Positions 43,517 to 53,104 of a DNA stretch of 64,000 nt are shown here, in pieces. The stretch is from an uncultured Gallionellaceae bacterium (GTDB lineage Bacteria; Pseudomonadota; Gammaproteobacteria; Burkholderiales; Gallionellaceae): NCBI GenBank assembly GCA_903847155.1, contig CAINCU010000014.1, forward strand, positions 62,001 through 126,000. The letters run 5' to 3'. The number at the start of each line of letters is the position of its first letter. The stretch's first letter is position 1. Below the pieces are notes generated by a model that saw only the letters and a list, made by a program, of their open reading frames with translations, did not search any database and had not been told where the DNA came from. Made by a program: the position numbers and the translations under genes.

Positions 43517-44731
43517 ATGAACATGCAAGGCATCTATTTCGACAACAACGCAACCACCCGCGTGGATGAAGCGGTAGTGGAGGTTATGCTGCCGTATTTC
43601 ACCGAGCAGTTCGGCAATCCGTCGTCTATGCACAGCTTTGGCAACAAGGTTGGCCTGGCGATCAAGAAGGCGCGCATGCAAGTGCAGGAGTTGCTCGGTG
43701 CGGAACTCGATTCCGAGGTGATCTTCACTTCCTGTGGCACCGAGTCCGATTCCACCGCCATCCTTTCCGCGCTGAAAGCACAACCGGAGCGCAAGGAGAT
43801 CATCACCACCAACGTCGAGCATCCGGCCATTCTCACGCTGTGCTCCTGGCTGGAAAAGGATGGCTATAAAGTGCATTACCTCAAGGTGGATGGCAAAGGC
43901 CGCCTCGATCTAAGCGAATACAAAAAACTGCTGACTGACCAAGTGGCCGTGGTATCGGTTATGTGGGCCAACAACGAGACGGGCACATTTTTCCCGGTGG
44001 TGGAAATGGCAGAGATGGCGCACGCGGTCGGCGCGATGTTCCACACCGACGCGGTGCAAGCCGTGGGTAAAGTACCGATGAATCTAAAGGACACCATGAT
44101 CGACATGCTGTCGGTGTCCGGCCACAAGCTGCATGCCCCCAAAGGCATCGGCGTGCTGTACCTGAAACGCGGCACCCGTTTCCGTCCGCTTTTGCGCGGC
44201 GGACATCAGGAACGCGGGCGGCGCGCGGGCACCGAGAACAGCACGTCAATCGTTGGTCTCGGTAAAGCCGCCGAGATGGCGATGGAGGCGATGACTTTTG
44301 AGAATACTGAAGTGGCGCGGTTACGCAACAAACTGGAAGCTGGCATCCTGGCTAAAGTGCCACGCGCATTCGTTACCGGCGACCCGAGTAACCGTCTGCC
44401 CAACACCAGCAACATCGCGTTCGAGTTCATCGAGGGCGAAGCGATACTGTTGCTGCTGAACAAGTTCGGTATCGCTGCCAGCTCGGGTTCCGCCTGCACT
44501 TCAGGCTCGCTGGAACCGTCGCACGTGATGCGCGCAATGGGCATTCCCTACACCGCCGCACACGGCACCGTGCGTTTCTCGCTGTCGCGTTACAGCACCG
44601 AAGCCGAAGTGGAGCGCGTGATCCAGGTTGTGCCGGAGATCATCGCGCAACTGCGCAAACTGTCGCCGTACTGGGATGGCGATGCACCGAAGGCTGAACC
44701 GGAGAAGGCGTTCGCGCCGACATACGCATGA
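43517..44731 (+). CDS. nifS: Cysteine desulfurase NifS
   Basis: MQGIYFDNNATTRVDE; SVSGHKLHAPKGIG. Confidence 0.97.
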   Translation: MNMQGIYFDNNATTRVDEAVVEVMLPYFTEQFGNPSSMHSFGNKVGLAIKKARMQVQELLGAELDSEVIFTSCGTESDSTAILSALKAQPERKEIITTNVEHPAILTLCSWLEKDGYKVHYLKVDGKGRLDLSEYKKLLTDQVAVVSVMWANNETGTFFPVVEMAEMAHAVGAMFHTDAVQAVGKVPMNLKDTMIDMLSVSGHKLHAPKGIGVLYLKRGTRFRPLLRGGHQERGRRAGTENSTSIVGLGKAAEMAMEAMTFENTEVARLRNKLEAGILAKVPRAFVTGDPSNRLPNTSNIAFEFIEGEAILLLLNKFGIAASSGSACTSGSLEPSHVMRAMGIPYTAAHGTVRFSLSRYSTEAEVERVIQVVPEIIAQLRKLSPYWDGDAPKAEPEKAFAPTYA

Positions 44732-44835
44732 AAGCCGCCGCCAAAAATTTTGTTGCTGCTTCCGATTTGACCCTAGTCGCAATCGTCTGGTATTCACTGT
44801 GGATGCTGTGTGCCGTATTGATAATTTTGAACTAA
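44728..44835 (+). CDS. 35-aa putative single-TM small protein between nifS and nifV (not in ORF track)
   Basis: [39 protein letters not shown] overlap with nifS stop. Confidence 0.65.
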   Translation: MKAAAKNFVAASDLTLVAIVWYSLWMLCAVLIILN

Positions 44836-44845
44836 GGCAACCATC

Positions 44846-45991
44846 ATGACTTGCAATATCACCATCAACGATACCACCCTGCGCGACGGCGAGCAGACCG
44901 CCGGGGTGGCATTTTCGTTGGAGGAGAAGCTGGAGATCGCTCGCCAGATCGACGCGCTGGGTGTGCCGGAAATGGAAATTGGCATTCCGGCGATGGGGCC
45001 GGTGGAATGTGAAAGCATTAACGCCGTGGCTGCGCTGGGTTTGAATGCCAAGCTCATCGTGTGGGGGCGTATGTGCAAAGCGGACATTGCGGCCAGTGAG
45101 CAACTCGATGTTTCTATGGTCAACCTATCCATTCCGGTGTCGGATATTCATCTCGCCAAAAAATTGAAACGCGACCGCGCTTGGGTTCTGGATACCATTT
45201 TCGAAATGGTGCCGTATGCCTGCGATCACGGTCTTGAAGTCAGCGTCGGTTGCGAGGACTCATCGCGCGCCGATCCCGAATTCCTGTTGCAAGTGGCCGA
45301 GGCGGTGCAAGCCGCCGGCGCACGCCGCATACGCTATGCCGACACGTTGGGCGTGATGGAACCGTTCGGTGTTCACAAGGCGATCAGCGCACTGCGCGGC
45401 GCGGTGGACATCGAGATCGAAATGCACGCGCACGATGACATGGGATTAGCCACCGCCAACAGCCTCGCTGCTGCCGTGGCCGGGGCGACGCACATCAACA
45501 CTACGGTGAATGGTCTGGGCGAGCGCGCGGGCAACGCACCGCTGGAAGAAGTCGCGCATGGTTTGAAAAAACTTTACAGCATGCACACCGGCGTTGATCT
45601 CGCGCATTTCCCCGTGCTGTCCAAGCTGGTTGCCTCCGCTTCGGGCCGTCCCGTGCCGTGGCAGAAAAGCATAGGCGGCGCTGGAGTATTCACGCACGAA
45701 GCGGGCATTCACGTCGATGGTCTGCTCAAGGACCCCAACACCTATCAAGGTTTCGATCCCGCCGAAGTCGGCCGCCGCAACAAACTGGTGGTCGGCAAAC
45801 ATTCCGGCGCGCACGGCATCATCGCCGCTTACGCCACCATGGGACTCAGCCTGAGTCAGGCCGAAGCGCGCGCGCTGCTGCCCGATATCCGCAGCTTCGC
45901 CGAGCGCGCCAAACGTTCGCCCGCCGACCAGGAGCTGCTGTTCCTTTATCAACGCTACATCGGGCGCATCCAGCCTGGTGCTGCGCACTAG
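44846..45991 (+). CDS. nifV: Homocitrate synthase NifV
   Basis: [42 protein letters not shown]. Confidence 0.96.
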   Translation: MTCNITINDTTLRDGEQTAGVAFSLEEKLEIARQIDALGVPEMEIGIPAMGPVECESINAVAALGLNAKLIVWGRMCKADIAASEQLDVSMVNLSIPVSDIHLAKKLKRDRAWVLDTIFEMVPYACDHGLEVSVGCEDSSRADPEFLLQVAEAVQAAGARRIRYADTLGVMEPFGVHKAISALRGAVDIEIEMHAHDDMGLATANSLAAAVAGATHINTTVNGLGERAGNAPLEEVAHGLKKLYSMHTGVDLAHFPVLSKLVASASGRPVPWQKSIGGAGVFTHEAGIHVDGLLKDPNTYQGFDPAEVGRRNKLVVGKHSGAHGIIAAYATMGLSLSQAEARALLPDIRSFAERAKRSPADQELLFLYQRYIGRIQPGAAH

Positions 45992-46000
45992 GAGTGCATC

Positions 46001-46783
46001 ATGGAAAACGTGATGGCTACCGAAACCGTGATCAGCAAACCGGCGCAACCCTCGCTGTTGCGCTTGCTGCGCGAAGACGTGAACTGCGTGTTCCAGCGCG
46101 ACCCCGCCGCACGTTCCCATTTTGAAGTGCTGACCACCTATCCCGGCGTGCATGCCATCCTGCTGCAACGCATCGCGCATAGGCTGTGGAAATTCAGGCT
46201 ACGCTATCTGGCACGCTTGCTCTCATGGTTCGCGCGCCTGCTCACCAACATCGATATCCATCCCGGCGCCACCATCGGCAGACGTTTCTTTATTGACCAC
46301 GGCGCAGGTGTGGTGATCGGCGAAACAGCAGAGATCGGCGACGACGTGACGCTGTATCACGGCGTGACGCTGGGCGGCACCACCTGGAACAAAGGCAAGC
46401 GCCATCCCACGCTGGGCGATGGTGTAGTGGTCGGCGCGGGCGCCAAGATTCTGGGCGCGATCACTCTCGGCAACCAAGTGCGCGTCGGCGCGAATTCGGT
46501 AGTGGTGAAAGATGTGCCGTCGCACCGCACCGTGGTCGGCATCCCGGCCAAGGTCGTGCTGCTCAGCGAGGAGGCGGGCGCCGACAACATCTACGGCATC
46601 AACCTTGACCATCACCTGATCCCCGACCCGGTAGGTCGCGCCATCGCCTGCCTGATGGAGCGCATCGAAATTCTGGAAGCGCAGTTGAGTAAGCAGGGCG
46701 TGCCGGTGGACGGACAATGCCGCCTCTGCGACGCGGACGAACTATGCGGCACGGAAGTGGCGCGCATGGCAAGAAGCAAATAA
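46001..46783 (+). CDS. cysE: Serine O-acetyltransferase (nif-linked copy)
   Basis: [43 protein letters not shown]-terminal [10 protein letters not shown] extension. Confidence 0.94.
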   Translation: MENVMATETVISKPAQPSLLRLLREDVNCVFQRDPAARSHFEVLTTYPGVHAILLQRIAHRLWKFRLRYLARLLSWFARLLTNIDIHPGATIGRRFFIDHGAGVVIGETAEIGDDVTLYHGVTLGGTTWNKGKRHPTLGDGVVVGAGAKILGAITLGNQVRVGANSVVVKDVPSHRTVVGIPAKVVLLSEEAGADNIYGINLDHHLIPDPVGRAIACLMERIEILEAQLSKQGVPVDGQCRLCDADELCGTEVARMARSK

Positions 46784-46793
46784 CGGGAAAGGA

Positions 46794-47333
46794 ATGAACA
46801 TGGACATGCTCGATTTCGACCAGTCGGAACTGTACTTCGAGGAAGCACTTGATCCCGCGATTGCGCGCCTGCTTCTGTCTGCGGCGGACAACTACGGCAG
46901 CGACGAAGCCGAAAAGCTGCTGCTTCGCGCCAGTTTCATGGCGCCGCAACACCTGATGGTGCTGGTCGCGCTGTACCGCTACTACTTTTACCAGCACCGT
47001 CTGGAAGATGCGCTACTGGTCGGCGAAAGTGCGCTGGCGGTGGCCGGGCGGCGGCTGGGCTTTCCCGATAGCTGGACTTATCTGCGCGTGGCCAATCTCG
47101 GTGCTGGCGTGATGCGTTCGATGGGGCTGGCGCGCTTCTACCTGATGGTGTTGAAGTCGTGCGGCTACCTCAACTTGCGCCTCGGCCATTTCGAGAGCGG
47201 ACGCGCCATGCTGGAAAAACTCATCGAGCTGGACAGCCACGACCGCATGGGCGGCAAGGCGCTGCTCGACGTGCTGCAACAGACGATGCCCCATGAAGAC
47301 ACTGAAGAAAGGAACACAAGATGGACACACTAA
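46794..47333 (+). CDS. Helical (TPR-like) nif-cluster protein of unknown function
   Basis: ORF embedded in nif operon, overlaps nifW start; LLRASFMAPQHLMVLVALYRYYFYQHRLEDAL... Confidence 0.8.
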   Translation: MNMDMLDFDQSELYFEEALDPAIARLLLSAADNYGSDEAEKLLLRASFMAPQHLMVLVALYRYYFYQHRLEDALLVGESALAVAGRRLGFPDSWTYLRVANLGAGVMRSMGLARFYLMVLKSCGYLNLRLGHFESGRAMLEKLIELDSHDRMGGKALLDVLQQTMPHEDTEERNTRWTH

Positions 47334-47656
47334 CCCTAGATGAGGCGCTGGAAGAACTGGAATCCGCCGAGGATTTTCTGAACTACTTCGGCATCGAATA
47401 CGAGCCTGCGGTGGTGCATGTGAACCGCCTACACATCTTGCAGCGCTTCCACAACTATTTGGGCAAGGCCACCCTACCCGACGTGGAAACCGCGCGGCGC
47501 ATGCTGTACGCCACGTTGCTGCAACAGGCGTATCAGGATTTCGTAAAGTCCGACGCGCAGACTGAAAAAGTGTTCAAGGTTTTTCACATGCACGAACCGC
47601 AAGTGAAGTTCGTGCCGATCAGTGCTATCACGGTGACCAAGAGAGATGCTGCCTAA
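47321..47656 (+). CDS. nifW: Nitrogenase-stabilizing/protective protein NifW
   Basis: LESAEDFLNYFGIEYEPAVVHVNRLHILQRFHNYL. Confidence 0.93.
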   Translation: MDTLTLDEALEELESAEDFLNYFGIEYEPAVVHVNRLHILQRFHNYLGKATLPDVETARRMLYATLLQQAYQDFVKSDAQTEKVFKVFHMHEPQVKFVPISAITVTKRDAA

Positions 47657-48122
47657 ATTTCAATTCGGCGAAGAAGTGCGCATCATCCGTAACGTGCGCA
47701 ACGATGGCACCTATCCGGGCTTGCCCACCGGGCAGTTGCTGATCCGGCGCGGCTGCACCGGCTTCGTGATGAACGTCGGCACCTTCCTGCAAGACCAGCT
47801 GATCTACAGCGTCAACTTTCTGGAGCAGAACAAAATCGTCGGCTTTCGCGAGGAAGAACTCATCGGCATCAACGAGCCGTGGATCCCCAGCAAATTTGAA
47901 AGCCGCGAAAAAGTGCGCAGCAGGATCACGTTGACCGTACGCGGCGAAGTGCGCGTCACGCCGGGCATGGACGGCGAAATTTTGAAAGTGTTGCGCGATG
48001 AAAATGACGGCGTGCAATACCAAGTCATCTTCCACGACCACGTGCTGCAAGTGCCGGAGTCGGCGCTGGAAGCGGTACATGTTTATCTCGACGAGGAGAA
48101 CAGCGATGCCACAACTTATTGA
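47646..48122 (+). CDS. nifZ: NifZ
   Basis: FQFGEEVRIIRNVRNDGTYPGLPTGQLLIRRGCTGFVMNVGTFLQDQLIYSVNF. Confidence 0.93.
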   Translation: MLPKFQFGEEVRIIRNVRNDGTYPGLPTGQLLIRRGCTGFVMNVGTFLQDQLIYSVNFLEQNKIVGFREEELIGINEPWIPSKFESREKVRSRITLTVRGEVRVTPGMDGEILKVLRDENDGVQYQVIFHDHVLQVPESALEAVHVYLDEENSDATTY

Positions 48123-48954
48123 AGCAAACGCGGCCTACCTCGCGCTCAAAGCCGCGCAAAAACTTTACAGCAAAGCCACAGCCGCCTTGCAGCCGGAAGA
48201 ATTTGAGCGCGTGCAAAATCTGGCGCAGCACCAGCTTGATCTCGAAGCGCGCATCCTTTCCACAGCCGAAGCGCGCGATGCCATCGTGCCACCCGCGACA
48301 CTTGAAGCCGCGATGCAGGAGATACGTGGTCGTTATCCGAGCGAAGAAGAATTTATTGAAGATCTGGCGCGCAATGGATTGGACGAAACCAGCTATGTCA
48401 GCGCGCTGGAGCGCGAAATGAAAGTTGAAGCCATCCTCGAAAAAGTCGGCACGCGCGCAGAGCGCGTCAGCGACATGGACGTGGAACTGTATTATCAATA
48501 CCACCCCGAACAATTTCGCCGCCCCGAGACGAGGCTGTCACGCCACATCCTCATCACTATCAACGACACCATCGCCGACAACACGCGTTCAGAAGCGAGC
48601 AAGCGCATAGAAACCATCCGGGCAAGATTGGCGAAAGAGCCGCAACGATTCGAGGAGCAGGCACTCAAACATTCCGAATGCCCCACCGCGCTGGATGGCG
48701 GCAAACTGGGCGACCTGCCGCGCGGCAAGCTGTTTCCACAACTGGATAAAGTGTTGTTCGAATTGAAAGCGGGCGAGGTCAGCGGGGTGTTGGAATCTGA
48801 GCTCGGTTTCCATGTGCTGCGCTGTGACGTGATCACCGAGGCTGAGGTACTCAGCTACGAACAAGCCAAACCGTACATCCGAAAACTGCTGGAACAAAAA
48901 CGCAAGCGCGTTGACAAGCAGGCGTGGGTCAAGCAGTTGTTAGCGGGGAAGTAG
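48106..48954 (+). CDS. nifM: NifM, peptidyl-prolyl isomerase
   Basis: SRHILITIND...EQALKHSECPTALDGGKLGDLPRGKLFPQLD parvulin domain in nif operon. Confidence 0.93.
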   Translation: MPQLIEANAAYLALKAAQKLYSKATAALQPEEFERVQNLAQHQLDLEARILSTAEARDAIVPPATLEAAMQEIRGRYPSEEEFIEDLARNGLDETSYVSALEREMKVEAILEKVGTRAERVSDMDVELYYQYHPEQFRRPETRLSRHILITINDTIADNTRSEASKRIETIRARLAKEPQRFEEQALKHSECPTALDGGKLGDLPRGKLFPQLDKVLFELKAGEVSGVLESELGFHVLRCDVITEAEVLSYEQAKPYIRKLLEQKRKRVDKQAWVKQLLAGK

Positions 48955-49861
48955 TGCGGAGTCGATTCTGGCAATTTGGTTGGCTTGCCAATTTGATCAG
49001 CGCTCTTGCCTGAACTGTACATGCAAGGCTCGTTCTTGCATCAAGCTTGTTCAGCCACGCCTCCGGAATCTCTTCCAATCCATATAACGCACCCGCCAGC
49101 ATGCCTGCAATCGCGCCAGTCGTATCGGCATCGCCGCCGCGATTGACCACGTCGATCAGGCAGCTACTGAAATTGTCGGTATCGAAAAAGCTCTGGAACA
49201 CGGCCTGCAGCGTGTCGACGACATAGCCGCTGGGGTTGCTGTTCTGGCGTACTGCGCGGAACTTGAATACCGGGTAACGTACCGCAAGCGGGTGGGCATA
49301 CTGGTGCAGCAGTTGGTTCTTGTTCACGCCGCGCAGTGCATCCTGCACCATGAACACCAGACATTCGCAAGCGGCATCGGAGAGCGTACTGTGGTGGGTG
49401 ACATGAGCCTGTGCGCGGCAGGCTGCGCGCACCGCATCTTCGGATTGATCCAGTGTGGCGAGCGCCACCGGCAGCACGCGCATCGCTGCACCGTTGCCCG
49501 CATCGTGGTCGGAATAAGGCGATTCCGGGTTGCCGGTCTTGCGGAATTGCAGCAAGTTGCGGCGCACGGTGTTGCCAATATCGATGGGCTTGGCGCGCAT
49601 CCAGCCATCAAATGCCTGCGCTGAGGAGAGTGCATCGACCTTGCCTTGCGTGAGAATGGCATTGCCTAACGCGAGCGACATAGTGGTGTCGTCGGTGACT
49701 TGCCCTAGTTTCAGGTGCAGCCAGCCGCCGCCGCACAAGGTGTCGTGTGTGCCATATTTCACAGCGATCTCGCGCGGAGTCATGAATTCCACCGTCGCAC
49801 CGAGCGCGTCGCCAATAGCGAGGCCGAGGTAGGCGGCGATGGCGTGGTCGGTGGTGATCAT
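48929..49861 (-). CDS. draG: ADP-ribosyl-[dinitrogenase reductase] hydrolase DraG
   Basis: AIAAYLGLAIGDALGATVEFMTPREI; VTDDTTMSLALG; GGDADTTGAIAG. Confidence 0.93.
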   Translation of the reverse strand: MITTDHAIAAYLGLAIGDALGATVEFMTPREIAVKYGTHDTLCGGGWLHLKLGQVTDDTTMSLALGNAILTQGKVDALSSAQAFDGWMRAKPIDIGNTVRRNLLQFRKTGNPESPYSDHDAGNGAAMRVLPVALATLDQSEDAVRAACRAQAHVTHHSTLSDAACECLVFMVQDALRGVNKNQLLHQYAHPLAVRYPVFKFRAVRQNSNPSGYVVDTLQAVFQSFFDTDNFSSCLIDVVNRGGDADTTGAIAGMLAGALYGLEEIPEAWLNKLDARTSLACTVQARALIKLASQPNCQNRLRTTSPLTTA

Positions 49862-49868
49862 GAGGTGG

Positions 49869-50450
49869 TTAGTCTTCAGGCCCGAAGCATTTCTGGTAAT
49901 CGATGCATACCTCGCAGCTTGGTGCGCGGCACGTCTTGATGTCTTCTTTCTCGCACAATTGCTTGTAGAGGAATTTCTTCCACTTCATGTCTTTTACGTT
50001 TCTGGCCGCAAGCGAGGGGAAGTTTTCGGTCATCAGGCGGCTGAGATATTGGCGCGACCACAGGCCAAGGTCTTGCCACAAGTGGTCGTTAGCCATGCAG
50101 GCGGCAGTGACGATGCCGGCCATCCAAACTTCGGAAACGTCCATGTTTGCGCGATGTTCAATCAGCAATCCGAACACGTCGTCGCGCTCGAGTGTGCGCG
50201 GATCGTCATTGTCGCTGGTGCAGCGTATAAACAGCACGACACCCGGGAAGTGTCGTGCCAGCAATACAGAGAAATCGTTCTCGTCCAACCCCAGCCCGGG
50301 CGGCAGCGCACCTGTGCCGTCGATCTGGCTAGCGATCATCTGCGCGAACAGTTCATCGTTGGGCAGCCCGGCGGCATGCTCCATCAACTCGCCATGCAAG
50401 CCGTTTGGCTGTACCAGAGATTTCTGCTGATGCATGACGTCGGTTTGCAT
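49869..50450 (-). CDS. nifQ: NifQ, molybdenum donor protein
   Basis: C-terminal C-x4-C-x2-C-x5-C (CRAPSCEVCIDYQKCF). Confidence 0.94.
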   Translation of the reverse strand: MQTDVMHQQKSLVQPNGLHGELMEHAAGLPNDELFAQMIASQIDGTGALPPGLGLDENDFSVLLARHFPGVVLFIRCTSDNDDPRTLERDDVFGLLIEHRANMDVSEVWMAGIVTAACMANDHLWQDLGLWSRQYLSRLMTENFPSLAARNVKDMKWKKFLYKQLCEKEDIKTCRAPSCEVCIDYQKCFGPED

Positions 50451-50458
50451 GATGCACT

Positions 50459-50818
50459 CTATTTGCTTGGGTACTCGATCAGCAGGTCTTCATCGCGCAA
50501 CACCATCTGGCAGGCCAAGCGCCATTCGGTGGTGACGACATCGTTCACTTTCATCGCTTCGATCTGCGCCGCAGTGATCTTGCCGGAGTCTTTGAGTACC
50601 GTGATCTCGCGGTCGGTCAGCGGACCGCCCATTGGGCCTTTGTTGGAGAGGTTGGTGATCTTCACCAGACAGGTCGAGCATTCGCCGTTCTGGCAGCCGA
50701 AGTCGATGGGGATATGGTTCTCCTTGGCGAGCGCAAGCACGGTCATCTTGTGACTGCCGGCGACGGCATACACCGTCTTGTCTTTGTGCATCGGGCTGGA
50801 AAAAGTGATGTTAGGCAT
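50459..50818 (-). CDS. 2Fe-2S ferredoxin
   Basis: FGCQNGECSTCLVKI...ACQ. Confidence 0.9.
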   Translation of the reverse strand: MPNITFSSPMHKDKTVYAVAGSHKMTVLALAKENHIPIDFGCQNGECSTCLVKITNLSNKGPMGGPLTDREITVLKDSGKITAAQIEAMKVNDVVTTEWRLACQMVLRDEDLLIEYPSK

Positions 50819-50850
50819 TGCGATGACTCCTACAGTGATTAATAAAATCC

Positions 50851-51135
50851 TTAAGCCTTGACGGTGATGTCGCCGCCGAGAACCTGCGCCTGGCAGGCGA
50901 GACGGTCGCTGCTTCCCGCCATGTTCTCTTGCAGTACTTTGTCTTCCAGCACCGAACGTTCGCTCATGTTCTCCATGCCTGATCTGATCTTCATCATGCA
51001 GGTGCCGCATTCGCCTTCGCGGCAGCCGTAAGTGATGCTGGCGCCGACCTTTTCCGATATCTCGATCAGGCGAGTGCCGGCCGGTACGGAAATGGTGATG
51101 CCAAGTTTTTCAAAGGTGACGTTTGCCTTAGGCAT
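50851..51135 (-). CDS. 2Fe-2S ferredoxin
   Basis: GCREGECGTCMMKI...RLACQAQV. Confidence 0.92.
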   Translation of the reverse strand: MPKANVTFEKLGITISVPAGTRLIEISEKVGASITYGCREGECGTCMMKIRSGMENMSERSVLEDKVLQENMAGSSDRLACQAQVLGGDITVKA

Positions 51136-52405
51136 GAGATTGCTCCTGTGCGAGTAGTTCAGACATGGGAATGACACGGTTCTCGATAGTGCCGGTCAGG
51201 TGTTGGGCGAGCTGTTTGCCGAGGTCGCGGCAACGGTCAAGCTCATCCTCGGTGGGTATCAATCGTGCGCGCACGCCTTTGATCGGCACCCGCAACTTGA
51301 GTCCGCGCAAACGGTCTTCGATCATGTTGATGGCTTCGCCGCTCCAGCCGTAGGAGCCGAACGCGGCACCCAGCTTGTCGCTAACCTTGATGGCGACCAG
51401 CGAGGACAGCAGATCCCACACCGGCTTCACCGCATCGCCGTTGATGGTCGGCGAGCCGATGGCCAGTCCGTCAGCCTCCTCGATCAGGTCCACGAAGGGT
51501 AGGTCGCTACACACCTGTAAGTCATACAACGATACGCGTACGCCGGCTATGCTCTCGGCACCTTCCACCACGGCTTGAGCCATCAGCGTGGTGTTGCCGT
51601 ACGAGGAAATGTAAAAAACCAGCAGCGATTTATTGTTGGCGCCGACTTCGTTATGCAGCAGCGGGGAGGCCAGTTGGCGATAGCGTTGCATGTAGCTGTG
51701 CGGCGCTTCGCGCAGGACAGGGCCGTGCGCCGGTGCAATGAGCTTGAGCGGCAGCGGTTCGAGCAATTCCAGTGCGTCCAGCACATGCTCTCGAAACGGG
51801 CGCATGATGTGCGCGTAGTAATAATCGAACGAGAAACGGAAATCGCCGACCTGGTCGTTGAACAGGCGCGCATCGCAGAAGTGGCAACCGAATACGTCAC
51901 CACTGAACAGGATGCTTTGCTCTTCGACTAACGTGCATTGCGTGTCCGGCCAGTGCAGGAACGGTGTGTTGAAGAAGCGCAATGTGCGTCCACCCAGATC
52001 GACGGTATCACCGGTCTTGACGATGTTGAAATTCAGATCGGTACTTTTGACCAAAGCCTTCAGCATTAATTGCGCTTTGGGTGAAATATATAGCTTCGCT
52101 TGTGGTGCGCGCCGCATCAATTCCGGCAATGCGCCGCTATGGTCTGGCTCCAGGTGGTTCAGTACGATAGTGCTGATCTCATCGTAGCGGGCGACTTGTT
52201 CGAGTCGCTTGAAGAACTCATCTGCGTGTGATGCTTTCACGGTGTCGATCACCGCCACGCCATCGCTGCCGCGCACACAGTACGAATTGTAGGTTGTGCC
52301 ATTGGCCGTCTTGAGGATGATGTCGAATTCGCGCAAATCCGGATCAAGTGCACCTATCCAGTGGGTGCCTGGTGCGATCTCGATAGCGTCAGGTGAGCGA
52401 TTCAT
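51128..52405 (-). CDS. A-type flavodiiron protein (FprA-like)
   Basis: NHLEPDHSGALPEL, FSGDVFGCHFCDARLF, flavodoxin part VFYISSYGNTTLMAQ. Confidence 0.93.
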   Translation of the reverse strand: MNRSPDAIEIAPGTHWIGALDPDLREFDIILKTANGTTYNSYCVRGSDGVAVIDTVKASHADEFFKRLEQVARYDEISTIVLNHLEPDHSGALPELMRRAPQAKLYISPKAQLMLKALVKSTDLNFNIVKTGDTVDLGGRTLRFFNTPFLHWPDTQCTLVEEQSILFSGDVFGCHFCDARLFNDQVGDFRFSFDYYYAHIMRPFREHVLDALELLEPLPLKLIAPAHGPVLREAPHSYMQRYRQLASPLLHNEVGANNKSLLVFYISSYGNTTLMAQAVVEGAESIAGVRVSLYDLQVCSDLPFVDLIEEADGLAIGSPTINGDAVKPVWDLLSSLVAIKVSDKLGAAFGSYGWSGEAINMIEDRLRGLKLRVPIKGVRARLIPTEDELDRCRDLGKQLAQHLTGTIENRVIPMSELLAQEQSHA

Positions 52406-52836
52406 GTTGCTGCTTCCAGCGACGAGCAGGAGTTGGAATGATGACCGTTCGGACAGGCTTCGAGGTCGCCATCCGGTATGGCATGGTTGAGGCCGATCCA
52501 TGCGCGTACCGCAGCGGCATCGAAGCCGACGCGGCGCACGCCATCCACTTCCATCAGCGGGCGGCGAACCAGCAAAGGATCGGCAAGCATCATGGCGAGT
52601 GCAGTTTGTGCATCAAATGCAGCAGGGTTTACCTCGCCGGATTTGATGCGCGGCGCGGCAGGATTGAACCACTGAGCTACCGCCAATTCGCAGAAGAATG
52701 CGCGCAAGTTTTCCGCACTCCATTTTTCGGTGAGCAGGTTCTTCGCCAGCACAGTGTGTCCTGATGCCGCCAGCCAAATCTTCTGTTTGGTGTTGTTAAC
52801 GCAGCCGGGCTTTTCGTAAAAGAAAATCGTTGCCAT
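52402..52836 (-). CDS. Nitrogenase-associated ArsC-like thioredoxin-fold protein
   Basis: MATIFFYEKPGCVNNTKQKIWLAASGHTV in nif operon. Confidence 0.9.
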   Translation of the reverse strand: MATIFFYEKPGCVNNTKQKIWLAASGHTVLAKNLLTEKWSAENLRAFFCELAVAQWFNPAAPRIKSGEVNPAAFDAQTALAMMLADPLLVRRPLMEVDGVRRVGFDAAAVRAWIGLNHAIPDGDLEACPNGHHSNSCSSLEAAT

Positions 52837-52837
52837 A

Positions 52838-53092
52838 TCAGGCTGCCAATCTGTGCACAGGAATGCAGGTGAGCGAACCGGGCGGATTCAACGGCACGCC
52901 GTCTTCGTTGAGGATTGCGCCTTCGATCGGGCAGATGCTGGCGCATTGCGAATCTTCGAAATCGCCGGAGCATTCGTTGCATTTGTTCGGATCGATCAGA
53001 AAATGCGGTTTCGCCTCGTAGATCGCCTTGCTCGGGCAAAGCGACATGCATGCCCAGCAGTTGGTGCAGGATTCGATGATTTCCAGTGCCAT
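52838..53092 (-). CDS. fdxN: FdxN-type 2[4Fe-4S] ferredoxin
   Basis: CTNCWACMSLCPSKAI...CNECSGDFEDSQCASICPIEGAI, next to nifB. Confidence 0.93.
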   Translation of the reverse strand: MALEIIESCTNCWACMSLCPSKAIYEAKPHFLIDPNKCNECSGDFEDSQCASICPIEGAILNEDGVPLNPPGSLTCIPVHRLAA

Positions 53093-53104
53093 GGCGATAT
53101 CTCC

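Noticed and set aside
52635-52680. tRNA-like string on reverse strand (TGGCGGTAGCTCAGTGGTTCAATCC)
   Set aside because: Resembles a D-arm/T-arm mosaic but no anticodon arm or acceptor pairing; lies inside the ArsC-like CDS (LAVAQWFNPAA). Coincidence.
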